Shown here: positions 1 through 7,793 of the stretch, one piece after another | How positions within the stretch are numbered: position 1 is the stretch's first letter | How the letters are laid out: every line of letters begins with the position of its first letter | Assembly: GCA_023441965.1 (NCBI GenBank) | Contig: JAEZNB010000054.1 | Coordinates: 1 to 13,288, forward strand | Origin: Bacillota bacterium | Lineage (GTDB): Bacteria > Bacillota > Clostridia > Lachnospirales > Lachnospiraceae | Direction of reading: 5' to 3' | Length of the DNA stretch: 13,288 bases | The notes under the pieces: generated by a model | What the model was told of the DNA's origin: nothing | Seen by the model: only the letters and a program-made list of their open reading frames with translations | Databases searched by the model: none | Translations under genes and position numbers: made by a program

Positions 1-1
1 G

Positions 2-967
2 GGTACCCTGGGCGCCTTCATCGAGTACTCAATGAATATCGTCTGGCCTATGGAGATGTTCGGCTGGCTAGCCAATGATGCCGCCTCTGCCGTTGCATCC
101 TATAAGAGGATTAAGAAGATTATGAAGGAGGTTCCGGTGATTAAGGATCCGGAAGAGCCTGTCGTTCTTGAGGAGGTAAAGGGTTCCATCCAATTTGACA
201 AGGTAACCTTCTCTCTGAATGATAAGCCTATCTTATCCGAAATCAGTTTCTCTCTGCCTGGGGGTAAAACCATAGGAATTATGGGCGCCACCGGTACGGG
301 AAAAAGCTCGATTATCAACCTTCTACAGCGCTTTTATGATACCACAGAGGGTGAAATCAGACTGGATGGTGTAGATATCAGAAGTTTGACCCTGAAGCAG
401 TTAAGAAAGAGTGTTTCCCTGGTTATGCAGGATGTATTCCTCTTCTCTGATACCATAAATGAAAATGTTAAAATGGGCAAAAAGTATCTGGTAAGGCAGA
501 AGGAAGTCATTGAGGCTGCAGAAGATGCCCAGGCGAGGGATTTCATCGAGCGGATGGAGGATCAATATGAAACCATCATCGGTGAAAGGGGTGTCGGTCT
601 GTCCGGCGGCCAGAAGCAGAGAATCAGCATAGCCAGAGCCTTGGCTAAGAAAGCTCCGATTCTGGTACTTGATGATTCCACCTCCGCTCTTGATATGGAG
701 ACAGAGCATGAGATTCAGAAGGCTCTGGCGGGAGTAGAGGCCACCAAGATTATCATCGCCCACAGAATATCGGCAGTAAAAAATGCCGACGAGATCCTCA
801 TTCTGGAGGATGGTAAAATAGCAGAACGCGGTACCCATGAAACTCTGTTAAAGAGCAAGGGGTATTATTACAAGACTTATATGGCCCAGTACGGGGATTA
901 TCTCAATGAACTATCCGAGCAGCCCGGGATCGGCCCTGACAAAAAGGAGGTGGCTGCATGTCAGTAA
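2..967 (+). CDS. ABC exporter subunit A, C-terminal part (cut by window edge)
   Basis: This is the C-terminal part of a half-size ABC exporter: the end of the membrane domain plus the whole ATPase domain. The frame is open from base 2, so the real start lies upstream of the window; the ATG at 32 is internal. The ATPase domain shows Walker A GATGTGKSS (284-310), a Q-loop (VMQD), a canonical LSGGQ signature (599-613), Walker B ending LVLDDSTSALD (the catalytic Glu is Asp, codon 674-676) and an H-loop (IIAHR). The A-loop aromatic is also missing (FSL instead of FSY). These changes are known from the degenerate-site subunit of heterodimeric exporters such as TM287/288 and BmrCD. The stop overlaps the next gene by 10 bases, so translation is probably coupled. 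Export of drugs, lipids or peptides is likely, but the substrate cannot be read from sequence. Confidence 0.93.
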   Translation, partial: GTLGAFIEYSMNIVWPMEMFGWLANDAASAVASYKRIKKIMKEVPVIKDPEEPVVLEEVKGSIQFDKVTFSLNDKPILSEISFSLPGGKTIGIMGATGTGKSSIINLLQRFYDTTEGEIRLDGVDIRSLTLKQLRKSVSLVMQDVFLFSDTINENVKMGKKYLVRQKEVIEAAEDAQARDFIERMEDQYETIIGERGVGLSGGQKQRISIARALAKKAPILVLDDSTSALDMETEHEIQKALAGVEATKIIIAHRISAVKNADEILILEDGKIAERGTHETLLKSKGYYYKTYMAQYGDYLNELSEQPGIGPDKKEVAACQ

Positions 968-2733
968 ATGCCATCAAAGACGACGAATACATGCTTAATG
1001 TCGATAAGAAGAATACTTTACTACGCTTGTTCCGATACCTACTGACCTATAAGCTTCCGATTATCGGAGTATTGCTTATCATGCTGGTTACGGTATCCAT
1101 ATCCATACTGAACCCCTTACTCATTGGGTGGGCAGTAGATATCTTCATCGCCAAAAGCGATATGAAGGGCTTATACCGGTTGGGTGCCTTTGCCCTGGGA
1201 ATTAACATTCTCTTTGTCATACTGATCAAAGTCAGAATGCTCCTGATGGCTAAGATATCAAATAAGGTATTGCTAACGATTAGGCAGGAGCTTTATACGC
1301 ACATCCAGAAGCTGTCCTTCAGCTTCTTCGACAGCAGACCCACCGGTAAGATCCTTGCTCGAATTATTGGGGATGTCAACTCCCTGAAGGACGTATTGTC
1401 CAACAGTGTTACTACCCTGATTCCGGATTTTATCACCATCTGCTCGGTAGTCATTATCATGCTGATTCTGAACTGGAAGCTGGCTTTGGCCTCCCTGATC
1501 AGCCTGCCACTGATGATCCTATCTCTATGGTATATACAGACCAAGTCTCATGTACGTTGGAGAATCTTCCGTAAGAAGGGCTCCAACCTGAACGCCTTTA
1601 TTCATGAGGATCTTTCCGGTATGCGTATCATTCAGAGCTTCACGGCAGAGGATGAGACAGAGGAGACCTTTGATCAGCTCTTAAAGGAGCATAGGGAATC
1701 CTTTGAGAAGGCAGTTGTACTGAATGATGCCTTCTTCCCGGTTGTTGATTTAAGCTGGGGCTTAGGAACGATTGCACTTTACTTTGTGGCAGTTAAGCTT
1801 CTGGGCTTTACCGATGCAAATGTCGGTACCATTATTGCCTTCGGAACCTATATCGGTATGTTCTGGAATCCGATTATGAACCTTAGTAATCTTTATAATC
1901 AGATGGTTACGAATGTTACCGGTGCGGAGCGTATCTTTGATATCATGGATACCAAGCCGGATATCGTGGATCAGAAGGAGGTAATTGAGCTACCTCCCAT
2001 AGAGGGTTCCGTACGCTTTAACCATGTGTCCTTTTCTTATGATGAGGACACCCCGGTACTGAATAATGTTAGCTTCCAGGTCAAGCCGGGAGAGACCATT
2101 GCCTTAGTCGGTCCCACCGGTGCCGGCAAAACAACTATTGTTAACCTTATCAGCCGTTTTTATGATATTCAGCAGGGGTATATTTTTATTGACGGCTATA
2201 ATATCAAGGATGTCTCCATCGAAAGCTTAAGAAACCAGCTGGGTGTTATGACACAGGATAACTTCCTCTTCTCCGGTACCGTGAAGGATAATATCCGTTA
2301 CGGTAAGCTGGATGCAACGGATGAAGAAATAATCGCAGCAGCTAAGGCCGTAAATGCCCATGACTTTATTATGAAGTTGGAGAAGGGTTATGATACGGAA
2401 CTGAAGGAAAGAGGGTCAGGCCTGTCTATCGGTCAGCGCCAGCTCCTAGCCTTTGCCAGGACAATGGTATCCATGCCGAAGATTCTGATCCTGGATGAGG
2501 CAACCTCCAGTATCGACACTCATACAGAGCTGCTGGTACAAAAGGGTATAGAAGCCCTCTTAAAGGGAAGAACCTCCTTTGTTATCGCCCACCGGCTTTC
2601 AACCATCCGTAAGGCTGACCGAATCTTTGTTATTGATGACGGTGAGATCAAGGAGGCCGGAAGTCCGGATGAGCTCTTAGCTAAGAAGGGGCTCTACTAT
2701 AACCTCTATATGGCTCAGTTTAAGAATGTATAG
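958..2733 (+). CDS. ABC exporter subunit B (membrane domain + ATPase)
   Basis: Complete 591-residue half-transporter and partner of the preceding subunit. The membrane domain (about residues 30-310) has hydrophobic segments near 33-55, 75-95, 150-195 and 265-305. The ATPase domain (about 345-585) has A-loop FSY, Walker A GPTGAGKTT (385-393), Q-loop MTQD, Walker B ILILDE with catalytic Glu514, and H-loop His545. Its signature is LSIGQ (489-493) instead of LSGGQ. So this subunit supplies the intact Walker B of the working site and the altered signature of the degenerate site, complementing subunit A. The start is supported by AGGAGG at 945-950, seven bases before the ATG inside the end of the upstream gene. 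It acts in the cytoplasmic membrane as a heterodimer; substrate unknown. Confidence 0.95.
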   Translation: MSVNAIKDDEYMLNVDKKNTLLRLFRYLLTYKLPIIGVLLIMLVTVSISILNPLLIGWAVDIFIAKSDMKGLYRLGAFALGINILFVILIKVRMLLMAKISNKVLLTIRQELYTHIQKLSFSFFDSRPTGKILARIIGDVNSLKDVLSNSVTTLIPDFITICSVVIIMLILNWKLALASLISLPLMILSLWYIQTKSHVRWRIFRKKGSNLNAFIHEDLSGMRIIQSFTAEDETEETFDQLLKEHRESFEKAVVLNDAFFPVVDLSWGLGTIALYFVAVKLLGFTDANVGTIIAFGTYIGMFWNPIMNLSNLYNQMVTNVTGAERIFDIMDTKPDIVDQKEVIELPPIEGSVRFNHVSFSYDEDTPVLNNVSFQVKPGETIALVGPTGAGKTTIVNLISRFYDIQQGYIFIDGYNIKDVSIESLRNQLGVMTQDNFLFSGTVKDNIRYGKLDATDEEIIAAAKAVNAHDFIMKLEKGYDTELKERGSGLSIGQRQLLAFARTMVSMPKILILDEATSSIDTHTELLVQKGIEALLKGRTSFVIAHRLSTIRKADRIFVIDDGEIKEAGSPDELLAKKGLYYNLYMAQFKNV

Positions 2734-2752
2734 GGATATGTAATAGATGCAA

Positions 2753-2788
2753 AAACGCCGCAAACCGGTAATAAGGTCTGCGGCGTTT
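2753..2788. terminator. Bidirectional Rho-independent terminator
   Basis: A perfect 10-bp stem, AAACGCCGCA (2753-2762) with TGCGGCGTTT (2779-2788), lies between two converging operons. Read on the - strand it runs into TTTTT, which ends the regulator-kinase-acetyltransferase transcript. Read on the + strand it runs into TTTCTTTC, which ends the ABC exporter transcript. Confidence 0.9.
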
Positions 2789-2814
2789 CTTTCATAAATG
2801 GTTACACTATATCC

Positions 2815-3258
2815 TTATGGCAGCCACTGGATGAAGCCTGTTTTATCCTCGCAGTTATAGCCTGCCTTGCGATAGAAGTTTAGGGTGCTCTCCTCCTTAG
2901 TGCCTGTTAAGAGCATGATCTTATAGCAGTTCTCATGTAGGGCCAGCTCCTTGGCATGCTCCAATAGCTTAGTAGCATAACCTCGGTTGCGGTAACCCTC
3001 ATGGGTAATCACATTTTCAATTAAGGCATAGGGTCTTTGACCACGGGTCAGATTACGAATAACCGTAATCACACAGGAGGAGATAATCTGGGTATCCTCC
3101 AAGCCTAAGATCACATAATGGTCCGGATTTGATAGGATGTTATCCCAAAGTGACATCAGCTTCTCATCCTGTACCGGCATGGGATTGTCATGAAGCTGGG
3201 TGTACAGCTCCAGTAAACCGATCAGATCCTCCTTCATTGCTTCCCGTATCAGCATCAT
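2815..3258 (-). CDS. GNAT-family N-acetyltransferase
   Basis: A 147-residue single-domain protein with the Gcn5-related acetyltransferase fold. The acetyl-CoA pyrophosphate-binding motif is RNRGYA (residues 90-95), the expected R/Q-x-x-G-x-G/A form. It is preceded by the strand IENVITHEGY and followed by a long helix, then LNFYRKAGY, the usual C-terminal motif. These proteins transfer an acetyl group from acetyl-CoA to an amine; the substrate is not predictable here. The start is one of two adjacent ATGs (3258 or 3255) behind a modest purine-rich stretch. It follows the sensor kinase gene by 34 bases on the same strand and ends just before a shared terminator, so it is probably the last gene of the two-component operon. 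Confidence 0.88.
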   Translation of the reverse strand: MMLIREAMKEDLIGLLELYTQLHDNPMPVQDEKLMSLWDNILSNPDHYVILGLEDTQIISSCVITVIRNLTRGQRPYALIENVITHEGYRNRGYATKLLEHAKELALHENCYKIMLLTGTKEESTLNFYRKAGYNCEDKTGFIQWLP

Positions 3259-3292
3259 TCCTCACTACCCCTTTCTATCTTTGCAGTATTGC

Positions 3293-4717
3293 TTAGAACC
3301 TTCTCTTCGGCAAGGTAATGATAAAGGTGGAACCCTTACCAAATTGGGAACGAACCTTAATCTTACCGGTATGAGCCATGATAATCAGCTTGGCCAGGGA
3401 CAGACCCAGACCATGACCGCTGATATTCTGGTTCCTGACATGATCGGAACGATAGAAACGGCTGAAGATATGGTCCACATCAGTCCTTGTCATTCCGATT
3501 CCGGTATCCTGTACGGTAATGACACAGTCCCCGTTTATCTGCTGACAGAGAACGGTAATCTGATCCCCATCCCTGCTGTATTTTACTGCGTTATCTATAA
3601 AGATCCGGATGGCCTGCTTCAAGGCCTGCTTATCCCCATATACATAAGCATCCTCCAGAATGGGACTGTTGATGATCCGGTTTGCAGCTACCAGCTTGGT
3701 CTCCTTTACCATATCCTCAACTATCGGCTTCATATTAAATCTCTTCTTATTCAACTTCAGCGTCTTCTTGTCATGCCTGGACAGGTATAGGAGCTTTTCC
3801 ACCAGGTCCTGCATGGATCTGGCCTCATTCTGAATCGCCTCGATCGATTCCTGAAGGACTTCTTCATTGCTGGAGCCCCAACGGTTCAACATATTGGCAT
3901 AGCCTTGAATCACTGCAATCGGTGTCCTAAGCTCATGAGAAGCATCAGAGACAAACTGCTTCTGGCTTTCATAGGAGGTCTCGATCCGATCCAGCATGGC
4001 ATTGATCACCGTTGCCAGATCCTTCAGCTCATTCTTGGTGCCCTCCACATTCAGGCGCTCACTGTGCAAATTATTGGCTGTCAGGCGGTTTGTGGTAGCG
4101 GACATGATTCTTATGGGTTCAAAGAGCTTTTCATCACTTCTCTTTCCCTTTCGGATAATCAGGGCTACCACAGCCAGATATAGAAGTATCAGCTTCCAGA
4201 GAAGCGCCAGAAAGCTCTGATAGCTGCCGGACATATCAAATTGGAAGCTTGCACGGTATTTGGTATCACCCTTCGTGAAATCCCGGTCCTCATTTACAAT
4301 CAGAATTCTCTTATCCTTACTCTCAAAGTGGATCCCATGAAAAAAGGCCTTCTCCGATTCCGGCAGATATGCAATATCGTTATAGATCTCTTCCTTCGTT
4401 TCTGTATTTTCTATCAGCATGGAAAGTCCCTGCATATAATAGGGATTGACCAGCTCGCTGCCTCCCTCTTCCTCAATGGAAGCAATGATATCATCGGCCA
4501 TCCGCTCAAAGCCGTCTTTCTCGGAATACATATACAGCAGGAAAAAGCCGCCCATTAACGGTACCCCATAGACCAGCATAAGCCTTAGGTATGCCAGAGA
4601 GATACGAAATGTGATAGACAGCCGAAAATTTTGCAGAAATCCTTCCTTTCTTTTTCTTAAAGGAAGGATGATTCTTCTCAGTATGTTTCGTATTAAGCCA
4701 ATGATCTTATCCTTCAT
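3293..4717 (-). CDS. Sensor histidine kinase (HAMP-HisKA-HATPase)
   Basis: A 474-residue membrane sensor kinase. A basic cytoplasmic N-terminus is followed by membrane segments at about 41-63 and 168-188, enclosing a roughly 100-residue extracellular domain of no recognised type. A HAMP-like linker (about 190-245) leads to the dimerisation domain with phospho-acceptor His261 (FVSDASHELRTP) and a HATPase domain with N-box Asn376, G1 DTGIG (404-408) and G2 GHGLGLS (434-440). The layout resembles ArlS/CssS-type kinases. It lies 31 bases after the response regulator and should phosphorylate it. The ATG at 4717 has no good ribosome site nearby: the closest AAGAAGG is about 17 bases or more upstream. 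An in-frame stop lies just upstream and no better start exists, so the start is kept. The signal sensed is unknown. Confidence 0.93.
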   Translation of the reverse strand: MKDKIIGLIRNILRRIILPLRKRKEGFLQNFRLSITFRISLAYLRLMLVYGVPLMGGFFLLYMYSEKDGFERMADDIIASIEEEGGSELVNPYYMQGLSMLIENTETKEEIYNDIAYLPESEKAFFHGIHFESKDKRILIVNEDRDFTKGDTKYRASFQFDMSGSYQSFLALLWKLILLYLAVVALIIRKGKRSDEKLFEPIRIMSATTNRLTANNLHSERLNVEGTKNELKDLATVINAMLDRIETSYESQKQFVSDASHELRTPIAVIQGYANMLNRWGSSNEEVLQESIEAIQNEARSMQDLVEKLLYLSRHDKKTLKLNKKRFNMKPIVEDMVKETKLVAANRIINSPILEDAYVYGDKQALKQAIRIFIDNAVKYSRDGDQITVLCQQINGDCVITVQDTGIGMTRTDVDHIFSRFYRSDHVRNQNISGHGLGLSLAKLIIMAHTGKIKVRSQFGKGSTFIITLPKRRF

Positions 4718-4748
4718 CTGGTCGGCGAAAGCTTAGCCTTCTTCCCTT

Positions 4749-5426
4749 CTAATCTTTAATGATGTATCCGACTCCGCGAACCGTGGAAATCAGTCGGATG
4801 CCATACTTCTCGTCAATCTTCTGTCTGAGATAACGGATATAGACATCTACTACATTCGTATCTCCAAAATACTCGTAGTCCCATACGTGGTTTAAAAGCT
4901 GTTCTCTTGATAAGGCCACATTTTTATTCCGAAGCATATATTCCAGGAGCTCATATTCCTTCTTGGTCAGCTGCAGCTCCTCTTCCCCGTAGAAGACACT
5001 GTGGCTGGTAAGGTTGACAACCAAATCCCCATACTGCAGGGCTTCCTGTTTGGGCTCCCCTGTATGTTTTCTTCTGTTAAGCGCAACTCGTATTCTGGCC
5101 AGCAGCTCCTCTATGGCAAAGGGCTTGGTCATGTAATCATCCGCTCCGGTATCCAAGCCGGCTACCTTATCCGTTACATCATCCTTAGCCGTCAGCATGA
5201 TAATCGGAACCTGGGATTCTAAGCGTACTCTCCGGCATACCTCGATACCGCTGAGCCCAGGCAGCATCAGATCCAGGACGATCAGATCCACATTCTCCTT
5301 GGTCGCCTTCTCCAGGCCGCTTCTTCCGTCCCCTGCGACCAGAACCTCATAACCCTCATGCTTTAACTCCAGCTCCAAAAATCTGGCTATCTTCATCTCG
5401 TCTTCCACTATTAAAATCTTTGCCAT
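4749..5426 (-). CDS. OmpR/PhoB-family response regulator
   Basis: A 225-residue transcription factor with an N-terminal receiver domain and a C-terminal winged-helix domain (about 128-224). The receiver has the acidic pair Glu8/Asp9, phospho-acceptor Asp52 (LIVLDLMLPG), Thr79 and Lys101. The DNA-binding part shows the family pattern LTKKEYELLEYM, the recognition region VDVYIRYLRQKI and the terminal hairpin TVRGVGYII. It is the first gene of an operon with the sensor kinase and an acetyltransferase. The start is backed by GAAGGAGGG about 9 bases upstream. A sigma-A promoter and a direct-repeat candidate binding site lie upstream, consistent with self-regulation. Targets are unknown. Confidence 0.96.
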   Translation of the reverse strand: MAKILIVEDEMKIARFLELELKHEGYEVLVAGDGRSGLEKATKENVDLIVLDLMLPGLSGIEVCRRVRLESQVPIIMLTAKDDVTDKVAGLDTGADDYMTKPFAIEELLARIRVALNRRKHTGEPKQEALQYGDLVVNLTSHSVFYGEEELQLTKKEYELLEYMLRNKNVALSREQLLNHVWDYEYFGDTNVVDVYIRYLRQKIDEKYGIRLISTVRGVGYIIKD

Positions 5427-5464
5427 ATAGAACTCCCTCCTTCACTTTCCTGGTTCCCCTTTCC

Positions 5465-5493
5465 ATTGTATCGGTTAGGGCAGATTTTTTCAA
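5465..5493 (-). promoter_or_regulatory. Sigma-A promoter of the regulator operon
   Basis: On the - strand a -35 box TTGAAA (5488-5493) is followed after exactly 17 bases by a -10 box TACAAT (5465-5470). This places the transcript start near 5458, about 30 bases before the response regulator ATG. Confidence 0.8.
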
Positions 5494-5499
5494 TACGTG

Positions 5500-5517
5500 T
5501 AAATTAAAATTAAATTA
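5500..5517 (-). promoter_or_regulatory. 7-4-7 direct repeat, candidate response-regulator site
   Basis: Two identical heptamers, TAAATTA at 5500-5506 and 5511-5517 (+ strand reading), are separated by AAAT, giving an 11-bp period. OmpR/PhoB-family dimers typically bind direct repeats of this layout. The pair ends six bases upstream of the -35 box. The sequence is also pure A/T, so an UP element for RNA polymerase is the main alternative. Confidence 0.45.
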
Positions 5518-5540
5518 GAAGTATTGAGAGGGGCTTATAT

Positions 5541-5581
5541 TAAAACCGGCTCCCCCGGATTGAAGCTTAAGGGGAACCGGT
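5541..5581 (-). terminator. Rho-independent terminator of tkt
   Basis: An 11-bp stem is formed by 5571-5581 and 5545-5555 with one G-U wobble on the - strand RNA and a 15-base loop, followed by TTTTAAT. It starts 35 bases after the transketolase stop codon and separates tkt from the regulator promoter. Confidence 0.85.
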
Positions 5582-5615
5582 CTCTTTATTTCATAATTAT
5601 AGTAAGGCTTTCTGA

Positions 5616-7601
5616 TTACTTTAAGACGCTCTTTACTGCCTTTACCACGTTCTCGGTAGTAAAGCCGAATTTCTTGAAGAGAATGCCTGCAGGAGCGGAT
5701 GCACCGAAGCCCTTCATGGTAACTGTGGTGCCGTCAAGGCCAACATACTTGCCCCATCCGAACTCGGATAATGCTTCTACAGCTACTCTTGCTCTTACGC
5801 TCTTCGGAAGGATGCTCTCCTTGTAGGTCTCGGACTGCTCCTCGAACAGATCCATGGAAGGCATACTGACAACTCTGACATCCACATTATCCTTCTGGAG
5901 CTCTGCCTGTGCATTCAGTGCCAGTTCTACCTCTGAACCGCTGGCAATGATGATGGCATCCGGTGTGCTCTTCTTGGAATCGGATACGACATAAGCACCC
6001 TTTAAAGCTTCCTTAGAGGAGCCGGCCAGCTGAGGCAGGTTCTGACGGGTCAGAACGAGAGCTGTAGGTGTCTTTGTAGAGGTAATTGCGTAATACCAAG
6101 CGGCAATACACTCTGTCGCATCTGCCGGACGGAATACGGTAAAGTTCGGTGTTGCACGGAGCATAGCCAGCTGCTCTATCGGCTCATGGGTAGGTCCGTC
6201 TTCACCAACACCGATACTGTCATGGGTAAGTACATAGGTAACGGGAAGACCCATCAAAGCAGCCAGTCTTGCCATCGGCTTCACATAATCGCTGAATACG
6301 AAGAAGGTAGAAACATAAGGCTTCAGACCGCCGTGTAAAGCTAAGCCGTTACCGATACCTGCCATAGCCAGCTCTCTTACGCCAAAGTGAAGATTACGTC
6401 CCGCATAATCCTCCTTGGAGAAGTCGCCCATATCGCTCATGTAGGTCTTCGTGGAAGGAGCCAGATCGGCTGCTCCGCCGAAGAAATTCGGAAGGATATT
6501 CTTAATACGGTTGATGATCTGACCGGAAAGGTTTCTGGTTGCTTCCGGCTTGTCGGCATATGCCCAAAAATCATCATTATCAATTAAGCTGACTGCTGCC
6601 TTATCATCATGATACTTGTCCCAGGCTTCCTTCATCTCGGGGAATTCCTTGCAATAATCCGCAAAGAGCTTATTCCATTCCTCTTCATAGCCTGCAAGCT
6701 TCTTACCGATTGCTCTATAGTTGTCATAGATTTCTTCGGGAACTTCAAATGCTGTCTCGGAAGTCCAGCCTAATTTCTCTCTTAAGGCCTTTACATTATC
6801 TGCGCCAAGAGGCTCGCCGTGTGCACTTGCCATTCCTTCTCTGGGGCTGCCAAAACCGATCTTGGTCTTAACCGTAATCATGGAAGGTCTGGATAAATCT
6901 GCTTTCGCAGCTTCAATTGCTGCTCCGATCTCCTCCAGATTATTTCCGTCTTCAACAACGAGGGTCTGGAAACCAAAGGCTTCAAACCGCTTCTTTACAT
7001 CCTCGGTGAAGGCGATATCTGTGCTGCCTTCGATGGAAATCTTATTGGAATCATATAATACAATTAACTTACCTAAGCCAAGAGTACCGGCTAAGGACAT
7101 CGCCTCTGAGGTAATGCCCTCCATCATACATCCGTCACCGCCAAGCACGAAGGTATAGTGGTCAACTACAGAATAGCCCTGCTTATTGAACTTCGCACCA
7201 AGATGAGCCTCAGCCATTGCCATACCGACTGCCATGGCCATACCTGCACCTAAGGGTCCTGTCGTAGCCTCTACCCCTACCGTATGACCATACTCGGGGT
7301 GTCCGGGGGTTAAGGAGTTTTCCTGACGGAACTGGGATAAATCCTCTGATGTCAGGCCATATCCGAATAAATGTAGCAGAGAGTACAGAAGCATGGAGCC
7401 ATGTCCGCCGGAAAGGATAAATCTATCTCTGTTCGGCCACTTAGGATTAACAGGGTTGTGCTTCATATGCTTTGCCCAAAGCTCATAAGCCATGGCTGCT
7501 GAACCAAGCGGAAGTCCGGGATGCCCTGAGTTAGCTTTCTGAACACCGTCTGCTGACAGTACTCTGATTGCATTAACTGACATAGTATCAATATTGCTCA
7601 T
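5616..7601 (-). CDS. tkt: Transketolase
   Basis: A 661-residue thiamine-diphosphate enzyme moving two-carbon units between sugar phosphates in the non-oxidative pentose phosphate pathway. It is full length (E. coli TktA is 663), not the split two-gene form found in many clostridia. Visible signatures: SGHPG with His27, GGHGS with His67, PGHPE with His101, the diphosphate/Mg motif GDG (155-157) with Asn186, His261, catalytic Glu410 in FGVRE, and the second transketolase signature HDSIGVGEDGPTHEP (460-474), followed by a C-terminal transketolase domain. The start is well supported by AAGGAGGAA seven bases before the ATG. It appears to be a single-gene transcript with its own promoter, leader hairpin and terminator, supplying pentoses and erythrose-4-phosphate in the cytoplasm. 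Confidence 0.98.
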   Translation of the reverse strand: MSNIDTMSVNAIRVLSADGVQKANSGHPGLPLGSAAMAYELWAKHMKHNPVNPKWPNRDRFILSGGHGSMLLYSLLHLFGYGLTSEDLSQFRQENSLTPGHPEYGHTVGVEATTGPLGAGMAMAVGMAMAEAHLGAKFNKQGYSVVDHYTFVLGGDGCMMEGITSEAMSLAGTLGLGKLIVLYDSNKISIEGSTDIAFTEDVKKRFEAFGFQTLVVEDGNNLEEIGAAIEAAKADLSRPSMITVKTKIGFGSPREGMASAHGEPLGADNVKALREKLGWTSETAFEVPEEIYDNYRAIGKKLAGYEEEWNKLFADYCKEFPEMKEAWDKYHDDKAAVSLIDNDDFWAYADKPEATRNLSGQIINRIKNILPNFFGGAADLAPSTKTYMSDMGDFSKEDYAGRNLHFGVRELAMAGIGNGLALHGGLKPYVSTFFVFSDYVKPMARLAALMGLPVTYVLTHDSIGVGEDGPTHEPIEQLAMLRATPNFTVFRPADATECIAAWYYAITSTKTPTALVLTRQNLPQLAGSSKEALKGAYVVSDSKKSTPDAIIIASGSEVELALNAQAELQKDNVDVRVVSMPSMDLFEEQSETYKESILPKSVRARVAVEALSEFGWGKYVGLDGTTVTMKGFGASAPAGILFKKFGFTTENVVKAVKSVLK

Positions 7602-7636
7602 TTATATTTCCTCCTTGATTAAGTAAATCTACATTC

Positions 7637-7666
7637 ATAACAGGAATGGTCTTCCATTCCTGTTAT
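7637..7666 (-). promoter_or_regulatory. Leader hairpin / palindrome before tkt
   Basis: A perfect 13-bp inverted repeat, ATAACAGGAATGG (7637-7649) and CCATTCCTGTTAT (7654-7666), with a 4-base loop. It lies in the predicted 5' leader of tkt, ending 35 bases before the ATG. No T-run follows, so it is not a terminator. It could be an mRNA-stabilising hairpin, an RNA regulatory element or a DNA operator. Confidence 0.7.
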
Positions 7667-7687
7667 ATTGTTTCGCATATATTACTA

Positions 7688-7723
7688 AATATACAATAAA
7701 AAGGGTTTTAAAGCAACTGTCAA
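7688..7723 (-). promoter_or_regulatory. Probable tkt promoter
   Basis: On the - strand a -10 box TATATT (7688-7693) lies 17 bases after TTGCTT (7711-7716). A consensus TTGACA (7718-7723) overlaps just upstream, but its spacing to TATATT is 24; it could serve a weaker -10 (TTTATT). The transcript would start near 7681, giving a leader of about 80 bases that holds the hairpin. Confidence 0.6.
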
Positions 7724-7793
7724 TATTAACACACTTTCTTCTATTTTAAGCGAATCTTGATAATTTTTCTACAAACAGGCTCTAAAAGGAGCT

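Noticed and set aside
401..838. A 145-codon open frame on the - strand inside the first ABC gene
   Set aside because: It overlaps the conserved ATPase domain on the other strand; shadow of a real gene.
3200..3790. A 196-codon open frame on the + strand
   Set aside because: It lies opposite the GNAT start and the kinase ATPase region, both with clear domain motifs; its protein has no recognisable features and no ribosome site was seen.
7767..7793. Possible terminator just after the EAL gene
   Set aside because: Only a 4-5 bp weak stem without a T-run is present; not enough to call.
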